DNA of 64,000 nt from the NCBI GenBank assembly GCA_039636775.1, contig CP143429.1, forward strand, positions 1,798,001 to 1,862,000, given 5' to 3'. Positions 27,316 through 36,716 of this stretch are shown in pieces (the first letter of the stretch is position 1; each line of letters starts with the position of its first letter). The notes beneath the pieces were generated by a model that saw only the letters and a list, made by a program, of their open reading frames with translations, searched no databases and was not told the DNA's origin. The stretch comes from Micrococcaceae bacterium Sec5.8. GTDB lineage: Bacteria > Actinomycetota > Actinomycetes > Actinomycetales > Micrococcaceae. Position numbers and translations under genes: made by a program.

Positions 27316-27812
27316 CGATTACACCTCACTGTCAGGGTTCTGGGCGGGCGGATTTACTGACCCCTCCGCTGGGCGTGGTGGTCGCGCGGTTTCGGGCCTG
27401 CTGGGCTCCGTCAATAGCAGTCTGTCCACGAGGCACTGAGGAAATTGGTGCTCTGCGTAGTGCCGCACTGCAACAGCGAAAGCCATCGCAGCGAACCACC
27501 GGCACTCCGGTAAGTCGTGTCCGCCGCAGTATCCGCGGCTACACCAGTTCAAACCATGCTGGGCTCGCCGACTGTGTCCTCCATGGGGATCCCCTGTGGA
27601 ACCGCTGTGCAAACGGCTCCTTGAGGTCTGGTTTTGCGCGGACTCCTGCCGCAAAATGCCTAGGTGAGCCACGCAGGCCGCTGTTGCCCTTAGGCCATGC
27701 CGGGATGGACTTTGGTCAACCTCGGGAGCGGCCGAGTTCGCTACCCGCCCGGTGAATCGTTAGCATCTGAAATGGCAGTGCGGGTGGGCTTTCCGGCGCC
27801 CGACGGCGGCGG

Positions 27813-29102
27813 GTGATCAGGAACGAGGCATGTGTGCGATCTCAAAAGTCAGACCATGGGGATTTGGAAGACATCTATCGGGAACTTCACCGTCACCCGG
27901 AATTGTCGTTCCAGGAGCACAACACCGCTGCATTGGCAGAGAGGGAACTCCGCGGGTTAGGGTTTGACGTCATTGCCGGGGTTGGCGGCACCGGTGTTGT
28001 CGGCATCCTCATGAACGGCGATGGACCCACGGTGATGCTGCGCGCTGACATGGACGCCCTTCCGGTGAATGAGCTGACCGGGCTCGACTATGCAAGCCTG
28101 GTGCGGGGAGTCGATCAGGAGGGCCGCGACGTTCCAGTGATGCATGCGTGCGGCCATGACATGCACACCACGTGTTTGATTGGGGCAGCGAGACGGCTGG
28201 CGGGCGAAAGTGACACATGGACCGGGACATTGGAAGTCTTGTTTCAGCCAGCCGAGGAACTCGGTGCAGGCGCAGCGGCGATGTTGAGCGAGGGATTGTT
28301 TGACCGAATCCGGCGCCCTGAAATTGTCCTCGGCCAGCACGTCTCGCCTCTTCCTGCCGGCGTAGTCGCCCTCCAGCCGGGGCCGGCGTTTGCTGCGTCC
28401 GATGGCATCCGGATTACCCTTTACGGGCGCGGCGGGCACGGATCCCGACCAGAAACCACTGTTGATCCCATTGTCATGGCCGCGTCCACCATCCTCCGGC
28501 TGCAAACAATCGCGTCCCGGGAAATTGCCGCCACTGACACCCTTGTGCTGACCATCGGTTCGGTCCACGCGGGAACGAAGAACAACATTATTCCGGACTC
28601 TGCGGAGATCCTCGTTAGCTTGCGGTCCTTCGACCCCGCAGTTCGGGATCGTGCCATCGCGGCGATCCGGCGGATTGTCCACGGCGAATCAGTGAGCGCG
28701 GGGGCACCCAGGGAAGCGACCGTCGATATCTACGAGAGTTTCCCCAGCGTTTACAACGATCCCATTGCCGCCGAGCGAACAGGTTCAGCCCTCGCCGGTG
28801 TCTTCGGTGAGCAGAATGTGTGGGAACCCGGGCCGGTCACCGGAAGTGAGGATGTTGGAATGCTGGCTCTGGCCGCCGGGGCGCCGTGCAGCTACTGGTT
28901 ATTGGGAGGAAGCGACCCGGCTCTGTTCTCGGCTGCGGAATCGGTCCAAGACATGAGGAGGATCGTCGGTCAGCAACCCTCGAATCACTCTTCCCACTAC
29001 GCACCGGCCATTCAACCCACCCTCAGCGATGGCGTCGACGCCTTGGTCTTCGCCGCCCGCGAGTGGCTGACCCCGGTTAACCCCAAGGCCGCTTTGCCGT
29101 GA
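27813..29102 (+). CDS. M20D-family amidohydrolase (hippurate hydrolase/N-acyl amino acid hydrolase type)
   Basis: This 429-residue enzyme is probably a metal-dependent enzyme that cleaves an amide-linked acyl amino acid. Zinc and catalytic motifs are MLRADMDALPVNE, VMHACGHDMHTTCLIGAARRL and FQPAEELGAGAAAML. A dimerisation domain (GRGGHGSRPETTVDPI) is followed by a C-terminal TGSEDVGMLA segment and a final HY-containing stretch (SSHYAPAIQPT) that normally closes the active site. The start is GTG; no strong ribosome site is visible and the first 20 residues are less conserved. The gene is immediately followed by a metallo-beta-lactamase remnant. Confidence 0.88.
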   Translation: MIRNEACVRSQKSDHGDLEDIYRELHRHPELSFQEHNTAALAERELRGLGFDVIAGVGGTGVVGILMNGDGPTVMLRADMDALPVNELTGLDYASLVRGVDQEGRDVPVMHACGHDMHTTCLIGAARRLAGESDTWTGTLEVLFQPAEELGAGAAAMLSEGLFDRIRRPEIVLGQHVSPLPAGVVALQPGPAFAASDGIRITLYGRGGHGSRPETTVDPIVMAASTILRLQTIASREIAATDTLVLTIGSVHAGTKNNIIPDSAEILVSLRSFDPAVRDRAIAAIRRIVHGESVSAGAPREATVDIYESFPSVYNDPIAAERTGSALAGVFGEQNVWEPGPVTGSEDVGMLALAAGAPCSYWLLGGSDPALFSAAESVQDMRRIVGQQPSNHSSHYAPAIQPTLSDGVDALVFAAREWLTPVNPKAALP

Positions 29103-29105
29103 GGT

Positions 29106-29614
29106 AGCGGCTGCGTGAGCGAGGTTACGCCGTCCAGCACGCGGACTGGAAGGCCCGCATGGCCGTGCGGCTTCCGCCGAAGTGTGCCGAGGAGATCCCG
29201 CTGGATCTTCTCGGTCTCATCACCGGACTGCCCGCTGGGGCTGCGCAGATGCCCTGGGATGGCCCGAACGTGCGGATCATCGAACACCAGGCCCATGCCC
29301 CGGGCCATGCAGCGCTGCTGATCGAGGAGCGCGGTGTCCTCATCTCCGGCGACATGCTTTCTGACATCCTGATGCCTGTCCTCGATCTGGAGGCCGAGAA
29401 TCCGATCGAGGGCTACCTTGCCGAGCTGCTGCTGTCGGAGAGCGTGGCCGACGACGTTGTCGCCGTCATCCCCGGTCATGGCTCAGTCGGCGGAGCTGAG
29501 CAGCTACGCGCACGAGTCAAACAGGATCTCGCGTACGTGGGCGGCCTGCGAGACGGCGGTGTTCCCGGCGACCCGCGGGTTGGACCATCGGCCCCGTTGG
29601 AATGGGCTGCCTGA
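29106..29614 (+). pseudogene. C-terminal half of a metallo-beta-lactamase-fold hydrolase
   Basis: The open frame begins straight after the M20 stop with sequence resembling an internal region (LRERGYAVQHADWKARM) and continues with EHQAHAPGHAALLIEERGVLISGDMLSDI and VVAVIPGHGSVGG, the third to fifth metal-binding regions of the MBL fold. The N-terminal HxHxDH half is missing, so it cannot bind metals normally. A 29159 ATG would give a 151-residue product, but it is most likely a truncated relic joined to the M20 gene by deletion. Confidence 0.65.
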
Positions 29615-29775
29615 CGTGCATCGATGGCAGCTTCAGCGGCTCGCCCAAAAAAACAGAATGGGTCGCCCGAAATATTGTCTCTGACCGGACAGGGCACCCT
29701 ATGGGCTGGCGCGAAAGTGCAACTGCTGGCGCGGCCGCGCCGGAGGGTGTTCGGGTCCCGGCTCCGCCTCGACGT

Positions 29776-30423
29776 TTAGAGGGGGCCGTAGCTCATGTTC
29801 CCGTAAGGATCCCGCCACCTGGACAGATCATCTTCCACGGCCCTGCGAAGAGCCGGGTCTTTTTGGACCCTTCGCCGGAGGGACTGCCGGGCCCGGCCCA
29901 TCACCACCGAGGGGACAAGGATGCAGGCCGCCAAGAGAGCCACTATCAAGAGGTAGGCACCAACCACCGTCACAAGCGAAGACGGTCCCCTCGACGCGAT
30001 CCCCGGCCAGGCCGTGACCAGCATCCCGCCCAGGACGGTGGCCAGAACGGATACCATCAGCATGCCCCCGCGTGCCGAGCCTGGACCCCGGCTGATCAAC
30101 AGCCTGTCAGTTTTCGGCAACGTGGCGCGCGCCCGCTTCCAATAAAACACTCCAAGGACCGCTAGAGCGGCTCCCATCAGGCCGAGGAGCAGGACCCCGG
30201 CAGGGTCGCCCGATATGCCGGAGACGAACGCGCCACTCAGCATCAGGACAAATCCGCCGCCGATCGCGCTGCTCCAGGCGGCAGCCAAGGTGCCTTGAAC
30301 GTCGGCTAATTGCCGCAAACGGGACGGGGCACTCGGCGGGCTGATCCGGGCAAGCTCCGTAGAAAGCCAGTAATCGAGAGGATGTGCTGGCTGGGCGGCA
30401 GCGAGGGGAGTTGAAGTCGTCAT
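29776..30423 (-). CDS. Membrane protein with four predicted helices
   Basis: The protein is about 215 residues starting at MTTSTPLAAAQ. Helices lie at about residues 60-80 (IGGGFVLMLSGAFVSGI), 85-105 (AGVLLLGLMGAALAVLGVFYW), 130-152 (GGMLMVSVLATVLGGMLVTAW) and 160-185 (LVTVVGAYLLIVALLAACILVPSVV). The C-terminus is basic and soluble (RARQSLRRRVQKD). It has no recognised family. It shares orientation with the next small membrane gene, about 100 bases upstream. Confidence 0.6.
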   Translation of the reverse strand: MTTSTPLAAAQPAHPLDYWLSTELARISPPSAPSRLRQLADVQGTLAAAWSSAIGGGFVLMLSGAFVSGISGDPAGVLLLGLMGAALAVLGVFYWKRARATLPKTDRLLISRGPGSARGGMLMVSVLATVLGGMLVTAWPGIASRGPSSLVTVVGAYLLIVALLAACILVPSVVMGRARQSLRRRVQKDPALRRAVEDDLSRWRDPYGNMSYGPL

Positions 30424-30520
30424 GCCGGCCTGGAGGCCCGTCTCCTGGCCCAGCCGGTGGTCCAGGTCTTTTTCAGGGAGGGGAGGAAGCGCTCGCGCAT
30501 TGTGGGGCAGCACCGGCCTG

Positions 30521-30721
30521 CTACCGACGGCCGGTCAGTCCGGCAGTTCGCGCGGCAAGAATTGCCTTGGCAGCGAAGACCACTCCGGCAAGAAGGAGGA
30601 CGACGGCCGTTACCACCTGGTACCACGCGCCGTCGGACGTCAGTGCGGTGTATACGCCGATGAGAGAGAACATCATCGCCGCCAGCGACCAAATGAGGGT
30701 TGCCCTCTTTGTGTTTTCCAT
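30521..30721 (-). CDS. Two-helix small membrane protein
   Basis: This 66-residue protein has helix 1 ATLIWSLAAMMFSLIGVYTAL, a short polar turn (TSDGAWYQ) and helix 2 VVTAVVLLLAGVVFAAKAIL, with a basic C-terminal end. Hydropathy and positive-inside charges are convincing. It probably shares a transcript with the membrane protein at 29776-30423. Function unknown. Confidence 0.6.
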   Translation of the reverse strand: MENTKRATLIWSLAAMMFSLIGVYTALTSDGAWYQVVTAVVLLLAGVVFAAKAILAARTAGLTGRR

Positions 30722-30844
30722 GCGCCCAGCCTAAGCCACAATCTAAACGGGGCGGCCGCAACGTCACTCTCACCCCGGCGTCCGGGGGCCGCACGGGGGC
30801 TTATGGCCCGTGACAGTGGAATCTCCGGCCAGGAGAATTGGCCG

Positions 30845-31501
30845 ATGACAAAGCCACGAAACATGAGTCAGGCTTTTATGCTTGCGTCGGTGTCCGCCGG
30901 GCTGGTCACTTCGGGCTTTCTGTTCCGGCGCTTCCAATTGCGCTGGGGTGCCACCGACGCCGAAGCCGACGGCGGGCTCCCGGGCGACCGCTTCCTGCCA
31001 GTTGCCGATCTGCAGTCAACGCGCGCGATCACCATCGCGGCTCCGAAGGATAGCGTGTGGCCCTGGTTGGCGCAGTTGGGGCAGGGGCGCGGCGGACTCT
31101 ACAGCTACGACGTCCTTGAAAACCTCGCGGGCCTGGACATCCACAGCGCTGATCGTGTCCACCCGGAGTGGCAAGACATCAAGGTAGGGGATCGCTTTCA
31201 CCTGGCCCCGGCTGCGTCCGCTGATCTGGAGGTGGGGTTGGTGGAGGAAGGCAATGCTCTTGTGCTGCGCGTTCCTCCGGGTTCCCCGCCCGGGCCGTTC
31301 GATTTCTCCTGGGCCTTTGTCTTGCGGCCACAATCCGACGGCGCAACCCGGCTCGTGGTGCGCGAGCGGTATGCATACCGGCAGTGGTGGGCCGGGTGCC
31401 TGGTGGAGGCGGTGGAGGTTGCCAGTTTCATCATGTCCCGGCGAATGCTCCAAGGGATCAGGACCCGCGCGGAGGGCAAGTTTCAAAAGCCCTGCCCATA
31501 A
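30845..31501 (+). CDS. SRPBCC (START-like) family protein with N-terminal membrane anchor
   Basis: This 218-residue protein has AGGAGA upstream of the ATG. Residues about 8-28 are hydrophobic (AFMLASVSAGLVTSGFLF). The rest has the SRPBCC pattern: ITIAAPKDSVWPWLAQLGQGRGGLYSYDVLENLAGL, DIKVGDRFHLAP, LVLRVPP, SWAFVLRPQSDGATRLVVRERY. This fold binds hydrophobic ligands in a deep pocket; the ligand here is unknown. The start of a longer upstream frame is a shadow. Confidence 0.75.
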   Translation: MTKPRNMSQAFMLASVSAGLVTSGFLFRRFQLRWGATDAEADGGLPGDRFLPVADLQSTRAITIAAPKDSVWPWLAQLGQGRGGLYSYDVLENLAGLDIHSADRVHPEWQDIKVGDRFHLAPAASADLEVGLVEEGNALVLRVPPGSPPGPFDFSWAFVLRPQSDGATRLVVRERYAYRQWWAGCLVEAVEVASFIMSRRMLQGIRTRAEGKFQKPCP

Positions 31502-32006
31502 CTGCCGCGGCGGCACCTGGACATTCCCACTAGGTGCACCGATCCGCCCGGGCCCCGGGTGAGAGGCGTCATGTGGCGCCCCCGCGAGCCCGCTCAAGCC
31601 CGTCACCAGGCAGTGCAGCGAGAAGCCCAAACCGCTCATGCATGAGTGCATGGCCCGCGCCGGGCACGTGCCCGGCACAACACGGCTGCGGTGGCGGCGG
31701 GCGGTGGCCCGTGTGCACAACGAAATCTCCGGGGTAACTGCGGCGTTGCTCAGGTTCGAGTTCACCGTACGCGTCAGCGTCCTGAGAACTCACCCGATGT
31801 CCGGAAGGTGCTGCGAGCGCTCCGCGGCGGGGCATGGCAGCAGCGTTCGTCGCTGCCAGGGAAGTCCCACTCCCGGGGACGCTGTCCGTTGCCGCCCTGG
31901 GGCCAGAGGTGTATAGGTGGCTGTAACGGTTGCACGAAATAGCTTCCGGACATCTGGGGTGTCACGAGTGGGTCGGCTTACCGGCGTGTCGCTACGGAGG
32001 TACCTG
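31502..32006. other. Intergenic region, no supported gene
   Basis: About 500 bases. Overlapping open frames on both strands encode Arg/Pro/Ser-rich sequences without family resemblance, typical of chance frames in GC-rich DNA. A GGAGG at about 31998 belongs to the next small gene. Confidence 0.4.
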
Positions 32007-32147
32007 ATGATGGATGAACGTGAGCCGGATCTCGGTCAACAAGAGGATATCGAGAACATTGAGTGGGTTCTTGATCCGACGGATCAGGCACTGAACGCAA
32101 GTCACAACCGGAACGGACTGCCCGACCCTTTCTGTGGCGAGGTGTGA
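32007..32147 (+). CDS. 46-residue acidic protein
   Basis: ATGATG follows GGAGG at good spacing. The product (MMDEREPDLGQQEDIENIEW, then LDPTDQALNAS and a short end) is strongly acidic and soluble. It lies 20 bases before a frameshifted membrane-protein gene and may be co-transcribed with it. No function can be assigned. Confidence 0.4.
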   Translation: MMDEREPDLGQQEDIENIEWVLDPTDQALNASHNRNGLPDPFCGEV

Positions 32148-32168
32148 CGACGCCTGCTTCTGGCTGAG

Positions 32169-33744
32169 ATGCAGTTCAGCCGCTGGATGGTGAGGCGCGT
32201 GGAAGAGGTGAGTTTCGATCAGGACCGCAACGTGACGCGCCGCCTCACAATCGACTTCAATGTTCGCGCCGACGCGCCCGTCGTCACCGACAAGGTGGGC
32301 GACCGGTTCTGGATTGTCCCGATAGCGCTGATGAGACGGCGCACATTAGTGAACATGCGGATTACTGACGAGATCGGCCATGGCCTGCCGACACCGGGGA
32401 TCCGTTTCACGCAGCAACTTGACGAATCCCAGCGAAGTATCCTCCGGTCTGGTGCCACTCGCCGAGAGTTCCGTCGTTCGGGCCGTCGTCCATCTGCTCC
32501 GCAGGAACTTTTCCCTTTACGTATTCCTCCCCGCTGGCACCCCGTGCGAACCGGGAAGGCGGCATCGGCTCCTCAACCTTGAGTTCAGCGAGCCCACAGG
32601 GTGGAACCGCATGACCCCGAGCATGCAGCAGGTCAAGGGGGTCTTGCAGTACGAGCATGACCATCGGACTGCTCCTGGCACCGGATTCGTTGCCAGGCAC
32701 ACGTGGAGACTCGGACAGGCGTGGCGGAAAGTCTGGACGAGTGTTCCTGTTGCCCTGGGGCTGAAGCCAACGAGCATGCGGTTGCAAGTACCTGGGGCCG
32801 AAAACGCCGCGAGTTATCATCTCGAGCTCACTGCCCCCGCAGGGGTCGAAGTGGTTCGCGCCCGCCTGCTCGCCGGCCGGCCCAACGAGGAAGGCCCCCG
32901 CTTCACGAACGACCACGTGGTCGGCCACACTGCAACGGTCGGCCTCCGCGGAGTAGAGATACCCAACGGCTCGCTCTGCCTGGCACAAGTCGACTTCAGG
33001 GTTACCTCGCGGGGGTGGCTGACTAACGCGGTTTTTTCGTGCGCGCTGGTTACCGCGGGTCTGCTATGGCTCTCAATCCTGGCTTCGCGGCATTCCATGA
33101 CATGGTCGGCGGCGCAGGTTACAAACATCATCGCTGTGCTTATCACGACGGCTGCAGCAGTGGGCGCTACGATCGCACATTCAACATTTACGGGAGTGGC
33201 GGCGCGCATGGTGGCCCGTCTTCGCGGCCTCGCAGCGGTGGCGGTCGCGCAGCCGATCATAGCGGCAGGGGCGCTGGCGTTTGCAGATGAGACCAGCAGC
33301 GCCGCCCCCATGGTCCAGTTGCGCCAAGGTACCCTCATCACTCTGTGGACGGCTATGTATGTCGCTTTCATTGTTTTCTTGCTCATCGGCGGGGCGCTGG
33401 GCCTGAGCCTAAACTGCGAGCGGAAAGGCTCCAAGATGGCCTCACCATGGGATACGACGACGGACGATGACAGCGATGAGGAGTCCCCGCCGAACTATCG
33501 AGACGCCCTCGAATCGTGCGGATTCAAAACGCCCGCCATTGGGATACTCTCAGCCGAGGGCTGGCACGAGCGGTACGGGTGGACCAATGAGAAACAGGAA
33601 GCGACGGTCCGTGCGCTTCAAAGGCCAGCCGCGGGCTTAGCCCGTAGACCCTCCACCTGCGACCGAGGACACACGGTATGCGCCACTCAGCATTTGTGCC
33701 CCTACGAAATACTCCGACCAGACGCGCGACGCGTCCTGAATTGA
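32169..33744 (+). pseudogene. Frameshifted four-helix membrane protein
   Basis: The N-terminal 95 residues (QFSRWMVRRVEEVSFDQDRN, then RLTIDFNVRADAPV, up to DESQRSILRSG) are in one frame; from about base 32440 similarity to a continuous protein carries on in another (LVPLAESSVVRAVVHLLRRN onward). Merging them gives a protein of about 520 residues with a large soluble N-terminal part, four membrane helices between about 33020 and 33410, and an acidic C-terminal tail (DTTTDDDSDEESPPNYRDAL). A one-base indel near 32440 explains the break, by mutation or sequencing error. No family recognised. Confidence 0.5.
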
Positions 33745-33804
33745 AGCTTCAAGCCGCGCATCTGTTGCTAAGGACATGCCTCAGCGGCGCGCACGAGCCA
33801 GTGT

Positions 33805-34332
33805 TCACCACCCGGCCGTGCCCGGGCCACCCTTGAACGGACCAACGATTCGTGTGGTGATCCAACCGCCGTAAAAGTCGCCGTCTTGGAAGGTGACCTG
33901 TTCGCCGTCGACCTCGCAGGAGTCCATGTGACCGGGGTAGAGCGCCACTCGGGTCCTAAGCGCCTCGAAACCCCGAGTGGGTTCCGGGTAGGTCCACCCG
34001 GCACGGGAACCAACCACTCCGCCGGCGACGACGTCGAAGTAGTGCGCTTCGCCCTTGAACTCGCAGAAGCTGGTGCCCTCAACTGGAACGAGTACGCCGG
34101 CGGGGAATGAGTCCAACGGCAAGTAATAGACGGGCGGATGACTCGTCTCCAGGACGCGCACAGCGTCGGTGGTGTCCGCGATCACCTGCCCGCCAAGCCG
34201 AACGATGACCCGTTCAGATCGTGGCTCCACCCTCGGCGGGCGCGGGTAGTCCCACACCGATTCTTGACCGGGCTTGGGTTTGATGGGCTGGGGACGCCGG
34301 AAGAAACCGGAAAATCCGTCGGCAGGAGTCAT
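33805..34332 (-). CDS. DUF427 domain protein
   Basis: This 175-residue protein carries the DUF427 signature: VWDYPRPPRVEPRSERVIV, ETSHPPVYYLPLDSF, LVPVEGTSFCEFKGEAHYFDVV and GWTYPEPTRGFEALRTRVALYPG, ending with VDGEQVTFQDGDFYGGWIT. Related domains are found in fungi and many actinobacteria, with a structural resemblance to tubby-like folds; function is unknown. The N-terminal 20 residues are proline-rich. It stands alone between unrelated genes. Confidence 0.88.
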   Translation of the reverse strand: MTPADGFSGFFRRPQPIKPKPGQESVWDYPRPPRVEPRSERVIVRLGGQVIADTTDAVRVLETSHPPVYYLPLDSFPAGVLVPVEGTSFCEFKGEAHYFDVVAGGVVGSRAGWTYPEPTRGFEALRTRVALYPGHMDSCEVDGEQVTFQDGDFYGGWITTRIVGPFKGGPGTAGW

Positions 34333-34679
34333 GCTTCCATGGTGCCACCTTCTGCTGGGATGCCAGCATGAACGCCGTGGGGAGCCCGGAGGGCACCTCT
34401 GGCGGAAACCCGCCTCACGGGCAGGGCTTTGTTGCCCAGGATTAAACCGAAGGCTCCTCCGCGTCGAGCACCCGCTCCTGGGACATTCGACCGCAGGCCA
34501 TCGACGTTATTGTGACTCTCTTGGCCATGTCCAATCCACAGGGTATGAATGAACGGAACTCTGGGTATCCGCGGGAGGTCCTCCCCGGCACCCGGAAGTC
34601 GTGCTGGCCAACTGCTTGTTGGCCAGTGTTGAAGGGGGCCCGAGCATCTAAACCTGACCCACGAACGAGAGGACGACCG
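34333..34679. other. Intergenic region, no supported gene
   Basis: About 350 bases between divergent genes. Frames overlap the dehydrogenase gene's upstream region but lack ribosome sites and family resemblance. The last bases (GAGAGGA) are the ribosome site of the next gene. Confidence 0.4.
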
Positions 34680-35555
34680 ATGAAGACGCAACGCAAAGTG
34701 GCGGTGCTGGGCGCAGGCATCATGGGGGCAGCCATGGCCCGGAACCTGCTGAGGGCCGAACATGAGGTCCACGTGTGGAACCGGGACCACGCCAAGGCGG
34801 CACCTCTCGCCGACGCCGGCGCCCGGGTGGCTTCCTCCCCGGCCGAAGCCGTCGCCGGCGCGGACGTGGTGGTCACAATGCTCTACGACGCTGCCGCGGT
34901 GACCGAAGTGATGAGGCAGGCCGCCCCGGGAATCCGGCCGGGCACTGCGTGGGTCCAGTCAACGACCGTCGGGGTGAACGACGCAGCTGCCCTCGCCGAC
35001 CTGGCCTACCAGGTCGGCGTCGACTTGGTCGAAGCGCCCGTTTCCGGCACCCGTGAGCCCGCTGAGGCAGGCCAGCTCCTCGTCATCGCCGCCGGACCCG
35101 AGGCAGTGCGTGAGCGTGTGGCACCGGTTCTGGACGCAATCGGCGCACGCACGGTCTGGACTGGTCAGGATCCCGCTGAGGGCTCGGCCACCCGGCTCAA
35201 ACTTGTTGTCAACAGCTGGGTCATCGCTGCCTCGAATGCCGCCGGCGAGATCCTGGCCCTCGCCGAGGCCCTCGGGGTGGATCCCCAGCAGTTCTTCAAC
35301 CTCATCGACGGCGGCGGTCTGGATCTGCCGTTCCTGCGGACAAAGGCCGCCCTTATTCTTGAGGACCGCTTGGAGCCGGCATCCTTCGCGGTCGATACCT
35401 CGCTGAAAGACGCCCACCTTATCCTCGACGCGGCCCTCGAATACGGTCTGCGGCTCGACGGCGCCGAGGCGTCAGCGGCACGTCTCGGACGGGTCGCTTC
35501 TCAAGGCCGCTCCAAGCAGGACATGGCCGCCGCTTACTACGCCAGCACTCAATAA
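34680..35555 (+). CDS. NAD(P)-dependent beta-hydroxyacid dehydrogenase-like enzyme
   Basis: This 291-residue relative of 3-hydroxyisobutyrate dehydrogenase/GLYR1 has the cofactor loop VAVLGAGIMGAAMARNLL, the substrate loop VEAPVSGTREPAEAGQL and the catalytic Lys region ATRLKLVVNSWVIAASNAAGE. The C-terminal SLKDAHLILDAALEYGL is diagnostic. The start at 34680 has GAGAGGA nine bases upstream; earlier codons in the same frame run through intergenic DNA. The substrate (a 3-hydroxyacid, succinic semialdehyde or similar) cannot be chosen from sequence. Confidence 0.9.
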   Translation: MKTQRKVAVLGAGIMGAAMARNLLRAEHEVHVWNRDHAKAAPLADAGARVASSPAEAVAGADVVVTMLYDAAAVTEVMRQAAPGIRPGTAWVQSTTVGVNDAAALADLAYQVGVDLVEAPVSGTREPAEAGQLLVIAAGPEAVRERVAPVLDAIGARTVWTGQDPAEGSATRLKLVVNSWVIAASNAAGEILALAEALGVDPQQFFNLIDGGGLDLPFLRTKAALILEDRLEPASFAVDTSLKDAHLILDAALEYGLRLDGAEASAARLGRVASQGRSKQDMAAAYYASTQ

Positions 35556-35622
35556 GATCCAGAATGGTCGGAAAATCTCGTCGACGCATGGAACGAGTCA
35601 GGATTGCCCTGTTGGTTGATCG

Positions 35623-36096
35623 TCAGTGACCGAGCCCGCCAGCGAAGGCTACCGAGACGTCGGGTGCTGACGTCAGGGAATTGTGCACGGTGCAGTGGGA
35701 TGCGACAGCAAGGAGAGGCCCGCGGCGCTCGACGGGGACGCCGGCCGGGACGGTGATACGCACCTCGATACGGGCAACGCGTGCAGGGCGTGAGCCCATG
35801 GCGAACTCCGCTTCCACGGCCAAGCCGTCGGTGGGCAGCCCATGCCGTTCCAGATAGCGGCGTACGTAGAATGCCACGCAACCGGTGAGGCTTGCAACGA
35901 ACAGTTCTGTCGGAGTGGGGCCGGTGTCCTCGCCGCCGTCGCTGGCTGGCTGGTCCGTTCGGATGATATGACCACGGACATTGATGTCAAAGCGGTCGCC
36001 ACCCCGGTGCACGGCGCGTACCGGGTGGGCTGCGCCGACGGCGCCACTGAGGGGCGGCGAGGCACTGCCTGAGGTGGTGACTGGGTCGCTGCGCAT
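35623..36096 (-). CDS. OsmC/Ohr-like peroxiredoxin-family protein
   Basis: This 157-residue protein has the two OsmC cysteines, SLTGCVAFYVRRYLERHG and AVASHCTVHNSLTSAPDV, with the PTPTELFVASLTGC signature. Members reduce organic hydroperoxides, and some react with sulfane sulfur. The start has AGAAGGA upstream. It follows the thioredoxin gene by 61 bases on the same strand and so probably belongs to the operator-controlled sulfur-stress group. Confidence 0.88.
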   Translation of the reverse strand: MRSDPVTTSGSASPPLSGAVGAAHPVRAVHRGGDRFDINVRGHIIRTDQPASDGGEDTGPTPTELFVASLTGCVAFYVRRYLERHGLPTDGLAVEAEFAMGSRPARVARIEVRITVPAGVPVERRGPLLAVASHCTVHNSLTSAPDVSVAFAGGLGH

Positions 36097-36157
36097 GTGT
36101 CCTTCTGGATCTGTCGGTTCGGCATGGCTGTGGCCCAGGGACGGGTCCACTGAGTAC

Positions 36158-36523
36158 TTAGGATGCGGGGGCGGTAGCCATTTTCGTCCGGACCTCTTCC
36201 ATGTCCAGTTCCTTGATGCCTGTGATCAGCTGCTCCAAAGCGGTCGCGTTCATCGCTCCCGGCCGGGAAAAGACAAGGATGCCGTCGCGGAAGGCCATAA
36301 GGGTGGGGATGGAGGTGATGCGGGCGGCGGCGGAGAGTCCTGCCTCCGCCTCAGTGTCCACTTTCGCGAACACGATATCGGTGTGGGTCTCGGAAGCCTT
36401 AGTGAAAGTGGGGGCAAACATCCGGCAGGGGCCGCACCAGGCAGCCCAGAAGTCCCCCAGCACGATGCTGTTGCCGGTAATAGTGTCGTTGAAGGACTTT
36501 TCAGAAACATCAATGGTGGCCAT
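36158..36523 (-). CDS. trxA: Thioredoxin
   Basis: This 121-residue thioredoxin has the active site FWAAWCGPCRMFAP (about residues 25-38), the cis-Pro loop ITSIPTLMAFRDG and a short C-terminal extension. In this setting it probably reduces persulfides on rhodanese or OsmC proteins. Its promoter carries a CsoR/CstR-type palindrome in the spacer, and the predicted transcription start falls at or next to the ATG, so the message may be leaderless. Confidence 0.93.
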   Translation of the reverse strand: MATIDVSEKSFNDTITGNSIVLGDFWAAWCGPCRMFAPTFTKASETHTDIVFAKVDTEAEAGLSAAARITSIPTLMAFRDGILVFSRPGAMNATALEQLITGIKELDMEEVRTKMATAPAS

Positions 36524-36529
36524 GGCTAA

Positions 36530-36558
36530 ATTCTATACCCCCAGGGGTATCTGTTCAA
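36530..36558 (-). promoter_or_regulatory. trxA promoter with operator in the spacer
   Basis: On the minus strand, TTGAAC (36553-36558), 17 bases and TAGAAT (36530-36535). The 16-bp dyad atacccccaggggtat (36535-36550) fills the spacer. The -10 ends seven bases before the ATG at 36523, placing the transcription start at the start codon. Binding of a CsoR-type repressor here would block RNA polymerase. Confidence 0.75.
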
Positions 36559-36590
36559 TGGGGCGTGGACAGGTTCTCAGTTTGCATTTA

Positions 36591-36604
36591 TACCCCCGGG
36601 GGTA
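36591..36604. promoter_or_regulatory. CsoR/CstR-like operator upstream of the rhodanese gene
   Basis: A perfect 14-bp palindrome TACCCCCGGGGGTA sits 113 bases before the rhodanese start, with TTGCAT just upstream as a possible -35. It has the same core as the sites at 36535-36550 and 41532-41547, which points to one shared regulator. Confidence 0.7.
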
Positions 36605-36716
36605 CCAAGATGGAAGAGCAGTCACCCACCGAGCTTGCCGGTCCGTACCCTGTCCAAATCCCCGTAATTCTCGGTCCAGCAGTGTTAGCGCCCCGTCCTA
36701 CCGAAAGGTCCAGCCC

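Noticed and set aside
27319..27486. Possible 55-codon gene directly before the small membrane peptide
   Set aside because: No ribosome site at its Met and no recognisable features; the sequence after it is better explained as the leader of the next gene.
31638..31942. Overlapping 92- and 98-codon frames
   Set aside because: Arg/Pro/Ser-rich, overlapping in two frames with no ribosome sites; typical of chance frames in high-GC DNA.
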